In this document: positions 1-5,175 of the stretch, piece by piece | How the letters are laid out: every line of letters begins with the position of its first letter | Numbering within the stretch: the first letter of the stretch is position 1 | Assembly (NCBI GenBank): GCA_009995705.1 | Contig: JAADBR010000113.1 | Location: 1 to 14,580, forward strand | Length of the DNA: 14,580 bases | Direction of reading: 5' to 3' | From: Microcystis aeruginosa W13-11 | GTDB taxonomy: Bacteria; Cyanobacteriota; Cyanobacteriia; Cyanobacteriales; Microcystaceae | Program-made: the position numbers and the translations under genes | Notes under the pieces: model-generated | The model's input: the letters and a program-made list of their open reading frames with translations, nothing else | Database searches by the model: none | Told to the model about the DNA's origin: nothing

Positions 1-537
1 TAATTCATCAATCGCTCTGGTTCTGGTTCCTCCTCTACCTAATAATCTTAACCAAAGGGTTTCAGGGGTTTCAGGTAATTGATGCAGGACAATAATGGCT
101 GTGGTTAATGCTGGAGGTAAAAAATAAATTCCTTCTCCCCAATCTGGATGATTGAGAGCGGAAAAAGCAGTTATAATCCTCTGACTGGCCGTAGGAGTTA
201 TTATCCATAGTCTAGGGATATTTTCTGCTAATAAGGGTTGTTGATTGCGGTGAGCTTCTCTTTGTAATTGTTCCCGCACAGTAAACAGTTTAGATAAACA
301 GGCAATAATGCCATCAATCGTGACCGGATTGCGATAGGGTTCCAATAGACAAGGGGTTTGAGCTAATCGGCCTAATAAACCTAATTCGGGCGGTATTTTG
401 GGGGAAGTCGGTCGAAAATACACATCGATTTCTTGAGTTTCTGCCGTCACATCAAGGCTAGTTTTCACGTCACCGCAAGAAGCGAGAAAAGTTTCGAGGT
501 AATCTTTACTAAATTTATCCCAGAGAAAGCGAGTCAA
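1..537 (-). CDS. Rpn-like / PD-(D/E)XK family protein, C-terminus off the window
   Basis: The first 179 codons are visible and the frame is still open at base 1. The protein starts LTRFLWDKFSKDYLETFL and contains TAETQEIDVYF, LGLLGRLAQTPCLLEP and HQLPETPETLWLRLLGRG. I recognise this layout from a large cyanobacterial family often labelled 'flagellar assembly protein H' (cyanobacteria have no flagella). It belongs with Rpn/transposase-like PD-(D/E)XK proteins, and the acidic EIDVYF region near residue 38 resembles the nuclease core. The start is the TTG at 535-537: it matches the usual MTRF start, and an in-frame TGA lies five codons upstream. No good ribosome site is visible. The gene is divergent from the channel gene at 688. 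Biological role unknown; the family assignment rests on recall of similar sequences. Confidence 0.75.
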   Translation of the reverse strand, partial: MTRFLWDKFSKDYLETFLASCGDVKTSLDVTAETQEIDVYFRPTSPKIPPELGLLGRLAQTPCLLEPYRNPVTIDGIIACLSKLFTVREQLQREAHRNQQPLLAENIPRLWIITPTASQRIITAFSALNHPDWGEGIYFLPPALTTAIIVLHQLPETPETLWLRLLGRGGTRTRAIDEL

Positions 538-687
538 GGCTGAAGTGATTCAATCAATGATGATGGTTATTTTATCATCTTCAAAGCCTGATTAGGAAAA
601 TTGGCAGCATTGCAGCTTTAGTTACAGATTTTTCCTAGTTTTTGCGCTAGAACTGAAAGGTTAATCAGCAAAAAACGCGCTCGACGA

Positions 688-2394
688 ATGAAACCGCAAA
701 TCATCGTCTGTGGATTAGGTCGCACGGGTTATAAAATCTTTTGTTTACTCAAACAACAATCTGCGGCAGTGGTAGCGATTAGCGATCGCCAAATGGTCTG
801 TGAATACCAGTCTGATATTATTATCGGCGATCCCTGCTCTCCTAAAACTCTCCTGCAAGCTGGCCTTGCGGATGCAGAAACCCTAGTTTTGGCCATCGAT
901 AACGACGCACTCAATCTGGAAATTCTCACCCGCGCAAGGATCATTAACCCGAAAATTCGGATAGTTAACCGACTATTTAACGAAACTTTAGGAGAAAGAC
1001 TCGATCAAACCCTCCCTGCTCACGTTAGCATGAGCGTTGCTTCCCTAGCAGCCCCGATCTTTTCCTTTGCTGCCCTTGGTAATAAAGCTATCGGTCAATT
1101 ACAGCTATTCGATCGCCTTTGGCCAATTCAAGAGATAATTATCGAGGAAAATCATACTTGGTGGGGATTACCTCTCTACGAACTTTGGGACGATCCGGCC
1201 CGGATGTTAATCTATTATCTCCCGGCTCACGACGAAATCGATCTGGTTTCCGCAGTTCTTTCGGGTAAAAAACTCCAAACTGGCGATCATCTCATTATCG
1301 GCAATAAACCGACAATTAGGGCAAAACAGCGTTTTAAACTGCAAAAGTGGCTGAGAAATCTACTCAATCTCCGTCCCTATCAGCACTATGTCCAACCGGT
1401 AATTCTTGTCACCCTTTCCCTCTTGGGGATGATTTCCCTTGCTACCATTACCTATCTCAGCGTTAATCAAAAAATTTCCCTCGTCGATTCCCTCTATTTT
1501 TCCGTCGGGATGATTACCGGCGCCGGAGGTAACGAAAAAGTGGCCGAATCTACTCCCGATAGTATCAAAATTTTTACCGTGGTCATGATGATTGTCGGTG
1601 CGGGGGTTATCGGTATCTGTTATGCTCTCCTCAACGATTTTATTCTCGGTAGTCGCTTTAAGCAGTTTTGGGATGCTACCCGCATTCCCGTCCGCAATCA
1701 TCACATTATCTGTGGTTTAGGAGGTATCGGCACCCGGATCGTGCGACAATTACACGAGCAAGGCTGTGAAGTGGTGGTGATTGAATCGGACCCTAATAAT
1801 CGATTTTTGCATTCCGTGCGCTCCTGGGGAATCCCCGTTATCATCGAGGATGCGCGTCTAGTGGCTACCCTAGAAACGGCTAATATTAATAACGCTGAAT
1901 CCTTGATCGTGGTGACTTACGAGGATATGATTAATGTGGAGATTGCCCTCACCGCTAAAGCGATCGCTCCTAAAATTAATCTAGTTTTACGCTGCTCTCA
2001 GGAACAATTCGGGCGATCGATTCAAGAGGTTTTTGATTTTGATACGGTATTATGTCCCCGGGATCTAGCTACCTATTCCTTCGCTGCGGCCGCTTTGGGC
2101 GGTAGAATTCTCGGTAATGGCATGACCGATGATCTCCTCTGGGTTGCTTTGGCCACATTAATCACACCGAATCATCCTTTTATGGGGCAAATTATCAAGG
2201 AAGCGGCGATGAATGCCGATTTTGTGCCACTTTACTTAGAAAAACAAGGTCAAACTATCCACGGTTGGCAATTACTAGAAATCACTCTCGATCAAGGTGA
2301 TATTCTTTATCTAACTATGCCGGCTATGCGTTTACAACAGGTTTGGCAAAATACTTCCCTAACTATTCCCCAATCTTTCCCCGATTTAAAATGA
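688..2394 (+). CDS. Two-RCK potassium-channel-like protein with atypical filter
   Basis: A 568-aa predicted inner-membrane ion channel or transport protein. Residues 1-140 form a TrkA-N/RCK Rossmann domain with GLGRTG at 9-14. Residues about 140-215 look like a TrkA-C-type segment. A hydrophobic helix spans about 235-258, a pore-helix-like segment about 265-276, and a second helix about 294-316. A second Rossmann domain begins with IICGLGGIGTR (GLGGIG at 343-348) and runs to about 470, followed by another C-terminal segment. This RCK-TM-P-TM-RCK order is known in bacterial potassium channel-like proteins. Where TVGYG is expected, the sequence is TGAGG (277-281), so K+ selectivity cannot be assumed. 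NAD(H) or nucleotide gating is likely from the family. The ATG at 688 directly precedes the Rossmann strand and is the natural start. The stop overlaps the next small gene (ATGA). Confidence 0.85.
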   Translation: MKPQIIVCGLGRTGYKIFCLLKQQSAAVVAISDRQMVCEYQSDIIIGDPCSPKTLLQAGLADAETLVLAIDNDALNLEILTRARIINPKIRIVNRLFNETLGERLDQTLPAHVSMSVASLAAPIFSFAALGNKAIGQLQLFDRLWPIQEIIIEENHTWWGLPLYELWDDPARMLIYYLPAHDEIDLVSAVLSGKKLQTGDHLIIGNKPTIRAKQRFKLQKWLRNLLNLRPYQHYVQPVILVTLSLLGMISLATITYLSVNQKISLVDSLYFSVGMITGAGGNEKVAESTPDSIKIFTVVMMIVGAGVIGICYALLNDFILGSRFKQFWDATRIPVRNHHIICGLGGIGTRIVRQLHEQGCEVVVIESDPNNRFLHSVRSWGIPVIIEDARLVATLETANINNAESLIVVTYEDMINVEIALTAKAIAPKINLVLRCSQEQFGRSIQEVFDFDTVLCPRDLATYSFAAAALGGRILGNGMTDDLLWVALATLITPNHPFMGQIIKEAAMNADFVPLYLEKQGQTIHGWQLLEITLDQGDILYLTMPAMRLQQVWQNTSLTIPQSFPDLK

Positions 2395-2645
2395 TTTCCG
2401 GTCTTAATTATCTGAGCAAAGCTAGTTATCGCTGTATCTTGAGTTTAGGCAGTGCTGGCAGTATTTTAAGTCTCGCTAGTGCCAGCAGCATTTTAAGTCT
2501 GGTTAGTATCGGCAGTATGCTCAGTATTGGCAGTGTCGGCAGTATTCTTAGTATTGGCAGTGTCGGCAGCATTCTCAGTGTCGGCAGTGTCGGCAGTATC
2601 TTTGGCATCTTTCAATATCATTCTCTGCCTAACTATCCTGAGTAG
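2391..2645 (+). CDS. Small nine-residue-repeat protein coupled to the channel gene
   Basis: An 84-aa ORF whose ATG (2391-2393) overlaps the TGA of the channel gene (2392-2394), an ATGA arrangement typical of translational coupling. Residues 16-69 are six uninterrupted nonapeptides: ILSLGSAGS, ILSLASASS, ILSLVSIGS, MLSIGSVGS, ILSIGSVGS, ILSVGSVGS. Serine falls at every third position, with small or hydrophobic residues between. Short flanks are MISGLNYLSKASYRC and IFGIFQYHSLPNYPE. There is no cleavable signal peptide and no charged core. The strict periodicity suggests a beta-solenoid or another repetitive fold, but that is inference. An upstream in-frame start at 2343 would give 100 aa, but lies inside the channel coding sequence. 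I do not recognise a named family. It could also be non-coding tandem repeat DNA that happens to stay open. The hairpin at the stop codon supports a transcription unit ending here. Confidence 0.5.
   Translation: MISGLNYLSKASYRCILSLGSAGSILSLASASSILSLVSIGSMLSIGSVGSILSIGSVGSILSVGSVGSIFGIFQYHSLPNYPE
2436..2597 (+). repeat. 27-bp tandem repeat with 9-bp sub-period
   Basis: Six 27-bp units, each made of three 9-mers ending mostly in GGCAG(T) or an AG(T) variant. The last three units are the most alike and contain TGTCGGCAG. The first units are diverged, so the array seems to have expanded at its 3' end. Because the period is a multiple of three, several frames on both strands stay open across it. 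Confidence 0.85.
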
Positions 2646-2662
2646 TTCTAATGAACTACTTC
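2641..2662 (+). terminator. Hairpin at the end of the channel/repeat-protein unit
   Basis: AGTAGTTC (2641-2648), loop TAAT, GAACTACT (2653-2660) make a perfect 8-bp stem. The stem overlaps the TAG stop of the small repeat gene. It is followed by TCTC rather than a T run, so it is a weak intrinsic terminator or an mRNA 3'-end stabiliser. Confidence 0.5.
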
Positions 2663-2708
2663 TCACCGCTTCTTTGTCGATGGCGGTTTTATAAGTTTAA
2701 ACTGTGGG

Positions 2709-2739
2709 GCGATCGCTTTTTATGCAAACAAAATAGAAA
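2709..2739. repeat. HIP1-bounded short repeat, copy 1 (right end lost)
   Basis: A HIP1 octamer at 2709-2716 runs into CGCTTTTTATGCAAACAAAA and on to base 2739. The 26 nt at 2714-2739 are identical to 4926-4951. The right-hand HIP1 end present in copies 2 and 3 is missing. Confidence 0.7.
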
Positions 2740-2753
2740 GGTTATTAATCGGA

Positions 2754-3374
2754 TTAACCGATTTGTGAAACTGCGGCAAAACTAACACGACGATAAATTT
2801 CTAGCAAGGGAAGTTCAACGTTTAAACTCTCCAGAAGGATTATTTGACTAAGTTGATCGTAGGTTTGTAGTTGCCAGCGATCGCTCTGTGCGAGTCTGAA
2901 ATATTGCTCAATGTAGGGTTCAGTTTGACTAACGAGCAGGTATTCACAAAAACTTGGCAGGGAACGATATTTTCTAAATTTATCACCTCGATCATAGGCT
3001 TCTGTGGCGGGGGAAAGCACCTCTACAATAAATAAAGGATTAAGAATTTCGTCTTTGCGATCGCCGTTAAATTCTGGTTCATGGTTAACAACCATGAGAT
3101 CGGTATAGGTTCCACAATTGTATTCAGGAATCCACAACCGCAGATCGCTGTTATACAGACGAAAATCCCTATCTCTCAATAAAAATCCCAAAAAAACCGA
3201 GATATTGATCGCAATTGCGCTGTGGGTTGCGGTTCCTCCAGGCATAAGAATCATTTCTCCATGGCAATATTCATAACGTTCCTGAGAAGTTTCAGCGATC
3301 GCCCGATATGCTTCCAAAGTGACAGGGGTTTTGGTGACTGTCGCAATAGTCGGTTTTTCTTGAGCGATAATCAT
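2754..3374 (-). CDS. Uma2 family (DUF820) endonuclease-like protein
   Basis: A 206-aa protein of normal Uma2 length. The signature elements are in order: EAYRAIAETSQERYEYCHGE (21-40), GGTATHSAIAINI (46-58), YTDLMVV with D92, then FIVEVLSPATEAYDRGDKFRKY (115-136). In the Uma2/PD-(D/E)XK fold the catalytic residues correspond to D92 and E118 of VEVLSP, with K132 also conserved. The family is very abundant in cyanobacteria and often dispersed singly. Its substrate is not known, and a nuclease role is predicted from fold. The start is the ATG at 3372-3374, with GGAG about ten bases upstream. It lies alone between decayed elements. Confidence 0.9.
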   Translation of the reverse strand: MIIAQEKPTIATVTKTPVTLEAYRAIAETSQERYEYCHGEMILMPGGTATHSAIAINISVFLGFLLRDRDFRLYNSDLRLWIPEYNCGTYTDLMVVNHEPEFNGDRKDEILNPLFIVEVLSPATEAYDRGDKFRKYRSLPSFCEYLLVSQTEPYIEQYFRLAQSDRWQLQTYDQLSQIILLESLNVELPLLEIYRRVSFAAVSQIG

Positions 3375-3395
3375 CTTTGTCTTTCTCCGATATTC

Positions 3396-3536
3396 TAAGT
3401 GGCTGGTTATAATTAAATTAATAATGGATTTTAGGTTTGATCCCCCCTGCCCCCCTTGATAAGGGGGGTGCCGATAGGCGGGGAGATCCCCCTTAATAAG
3501 GGGGGCATCTGATAATTTTTAACGCCTACCCACTTA
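3396..3536. mobile_element. MITE/REP-like palindromic element with two G/C hairpins
   Basis: Ends TAAGTGGCTGG (3396-3406) and, on the other strand, TAAGTGGGTAG (from 3536 inward) match at 9 of 11 positions, and TA at each end could be a 2-bp target duplication. Inside are two near-perfect hairpins: CCCCCCTT-gat-AAGGGGGG (3450-3468) and CCCCCTTA-a-TAAGGGGG (3488-3504). The second is flanked by GGGGAGATCCCCC. A third pairing, TAGGCG (3475-3480) with CGCCTA (3523-3528), links the two halves. The hairpins could also terminate transcription from either side. The element boundaries are inferred. Confidence 0.5.
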
Positions 3537-3576
3537 TTAATTAATTTTATGGTTATTTTTTAGGGATTGTGGGGAA

Positions 3577-3617
3577 GCGATCGCTTTTTATCAAAACAGA
3601 ATCAAAACGGCGATCGC
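3577..3617. repeat. HIP1-bounded short repeat, copy 2
   Basis: It begins with HIP1 (3577-3584) and ends with HIP1 (3610-3617). The 36 nt from 3582 to 3617 match copy 3 (4926-4961) at 29 of 36 aligned positions without gaps. Confidence 0.65.
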
Positions 3618-3743
3618 AGTTTTTCTGAGGTGAGAGAGAAAAATTTTTTAAGAGCGAACTATCGTCAATTTGATTGTATGTATTATAATTGATTCGTTAA
3701 ATTTAACCAAAATACTATACTGTCCTCATCGCGGTTATTGTTT

Positions 3744-3937
3744 ATGAAATCAGAGTATGATCTCGCTAATATAAAAAGTCGTCCTAATCCTTTTGCTCAA
3801 CAACTCAAGCGGCAGGTCACTTTACCTTTAAGGATTGATGTCATTGATTTCTTTGAAAAAAAGCAAAAGAAAAAGGAATTTCTTATCAGGAACTAATTGA
3901 TTTATATCTTCAGGATTGTGTTACAAACAACCGATAA
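3744..3937 (+). pseudogene. Frameshifted BrnA/CopG-type antitoxin
   Basis: The ATG at 3744 opens MKSEYDLANIKSRPNPFAQQ, LKRQVTLPLRIDVIDFFEKK, then runs into an A-rich stretch and stops at TAA 3894-3896 after 50 codons. A different frame, entered around 3860-3875, continues as GISYQELIDLYLQDCVTNNR and ends at TAA 3935-3937. Joined, they match the BrnA-like ribbon-helix-helix antitoxin layout (NP-A--LK-QVT, VIDFF, G--YQ-LI-LYL-DC). The break lies in poly-A-like sequence (3855-3874), consistent with a slippage indel of one base. No partner BrnT toxin is visible upstream, so it is an orphan. A sequencing error or programmed slippage would be alternatives. Confidence 0.7.
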
Positions 3938-3953
3938 CTTTCTTTTTAGTGAC

Positions 3954-3991
3954 CGCTTTTTGATGAAAATGAAGAAATAAGAACGGCGATC
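3954..3991. repeat. HIP1-bounded short repeat, degenerate copy
   Basis: It starts CGCTTTTT, has an A-rich middle and ends CGGCGATC, like the other three copies but 38 nt long and with HIP1 ends eroded. The preceding TGAC is shared with copy 3 (TGACCGCTTTTT at 3950-3961 and 4922-4933). Confidence 0.4.
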
Positions 3992-4069
3992 AATCCAGTT
4001 TTTGGTTAAACCGAAGTCGGGAAAATTTTTAATAATGTGGATGCTTAAATTGATGGAGTTATGCTCAGG

Positions 4070-4387
4070 CTAAATTAATTTTTTTGAATCTGGTAAAAAT
4101 GCTAAAATAATATCCTCTTTTGCAATACCTCTTGCAATTAAATCTTGAGTAATTCCATTTTCTAAACCATCATACTCAATAACAACTTTATTATTTTCAA
4201 TATTGACATAAATTAAATTGCCACGCACTCGACGTTCTTGATCCCAACCAACCTGCATTAAAGCATAACGATTATGATGATCATCAAATATTGGATCAAG
4301 ATGAATATTGCCGTGAGATGGCCGTAGTTTGGCATAATCATTAATGACTTGTTTAATAATCTCCTGATAAGTTTTTAAGGTATCCAT
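4070..4387 (-). CDS. xisI: XisI family protein (fdxN element excision controlling factor-like)
   Basis: A complete 105-aa XisI-family protein of about the usual length. It begins MDTLKTYQEIIKQVINDYAK, then has SHGNIHLDPIFDDHHNRYAL, MQVGWDQERRVRGNLIYVNI and a C-terminal GLENGITQDLIARGIAKEDI. XisI was named for the fdxN excision system of heterocystous cyanobacteria. xisH-xisI pairs are scattered widely in cyanobacteria without that element, and their role there is unsettled. The ATG (4385-4387) has GGGAG at 4396-4400, eight bases upstream, and overlaps the 3' end of xisH by 13 bases. It is intact although its partner xisH is broken, so it may now be a solitary member of the pair. Confidence 0.92.
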   Translation of the reverse strand: MDTLKTYQEIIKQVINDYAKLRPSHGNIHLDPIFDDHHNRYALMQVGWDQERRVRGNLIYVNIENNKVVIEYDGLENGITQDLIARGIAKEDIILAFLPDSKKLI

Positions 4388-4781
4388 TGAATGATCTCCC
4401 GGTGTTCAATGTTGATAATAAGAAGTTTTGGCGGAATTTTAGCGATCGCCAGTTGCCCAATGGGTTCAATAAACATATCATTATAGGTTGTTTCAGAAAT
4501 CGCTAGATAGAGATCACGGTCTGGATCAACTTGATTAAGCAAGATTTTATACAATAAATATTGACCAATCGCTTGCTCTAAATCAGTAACCTGAGATTGA
4601 CCTTTAAATTGTTTAATTTCAATAGCAATACGTTGATCTCCACGACGAATACCAATCAAACGATTGGCTCCTAAATCAACAAATAAAAAGCGGAAATAAC
4701 ATAGGGATCATCCGTAATTATCCAGCCGTCATTAATGATGGCCTGTTTAACTGCTTCGTGACTGGAATCTCTAGCAGGCAA
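4375..4781 (-). pseudogene. xisH: Frameshifted XisH family nuclease-like gene
   Basis: Reading from 4781, the frame gives (M/L)PARDSSHEAVKQAIINDG, WIITDDPYVIS, the normal XisH N-terminus. Past residue 30 (near 4692) it runs out of register and stops at 4671-4673. A second frame resumes as FLFVDLGANRLIGIRRGDQR, IAIEIKQFKGQSQVTDLEQA and continues to the TGA at 4375. Compared with the usual VISFADRFLFVDL, about three codons plus one base (some 10 nt) are missing at the join. The PD-(D/E)XK elements (D in FVDL; E and K in IAIEIK) are still present downstream. The start codon is TTG where ATG is common. The 94-aa open stretch from 4659 begins at an internal TTG and is not an independent gene. Confidence 0.85.
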
Positions 4782-4925
4782 CTTAAATTACTCCCTACGT
4801 CTTTTTTCCTAATAATATAGACTAGCACAAAGTTTACCAGAATTTCCAAAATATTATGGTCAGTTGTCTATCATAGTTGTTTAATTATGAGGATTGAAAA
4901 ATGGAGATATTTCCCTCCCAATGAC

Positions 4926-4961
4926 CGCTTTTTATGCAAACAAAATAGAAAAAGCGATCGC
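4926..4961. repeat. HIP1-bounded short repeat, copy 3 (full length)
   Basis: CGCTTTTT (4926-4933) and AAAAAGCG (4949-4956) are inverted ends of a small stem-loop, and the right end closes with HIP1 (4954-4961). Its first 26 nt are identical to copy 1 at 2714-2739. Confidence 0.7.
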
Positions 4962-5002
4962 CTTGTGATGATCAGTTAATAAAACAATAAAGTTCGGGAA
5001 AA

Positions 5003-5170
5003 ATGAGCCAAGCCAGTATTCAATATTTATCCGATGAAAATGGCTAAAAGCTTGGAATTTGATCGGTTGGCTTTTGAAGATCTGGCTTGGTGAGTTGAGT
5101 ATGACTGCAAGCAGACTTTAAAAATCATTAGGCTGATTCAGAAAGTTCAACGGTATCCTTTTCATGGAAA
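5003..5170 (+). pseudogene. Relic of a YefM-YoeB-like toxin-antitoxin pair
   Basis: The ATG at 5003 opens MSQASIQYLSDENG then stops (5045-5047); this is the start of a common cyanobacterial antitoxin. Within its last codons a second ATG (5040) opens MAKSLEFDRLAFEDLAW, stops at TGA 5091-5093, and continues in the same frame as VEYDCKQTLKIIRLIQKVQR, YPFHG. The second part matches YoeB/Txe-type RNase toxins (FEDLAWW-E-D-K---KI--LI--I-R-PF-G). The TGA replaces the second Trp codon of LAWW. The toxin's C-terminus, which holds catalytic residues, is missing and the sequence runs into the 3' end of the opposite gene. Most of the antitoxin has been deleted, possibly through the short shared AATGGC. 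Both parts must be non-functional. Confidence 0.75.
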
Positions 5171-5175
5171 GAAAG

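Noticed and set aside
2426..2608. Minus-strand 60-codon leucine/proline-rich repeat ORF
   Set aside because: It is the antisense shadow of the 27-bp repeat array; the multiple-of-three period keeps this frame open. The plus-strand frame has the coupled start and the hairpin at its stop.
3684..3689. TATAAT as a promoter for the broken antitoxin
   Set aside because: There is no -35 at a proper distance (TTGATT is only 8 bp away) and the downstream gene is broken, so it is left as an isolated match.
4375..4659. Stand-alone 94-aa protein
   Set aside because: It is the C-terminal part of the frameshifted xisH, opened at an internal TTG that encodes Leu in the family.
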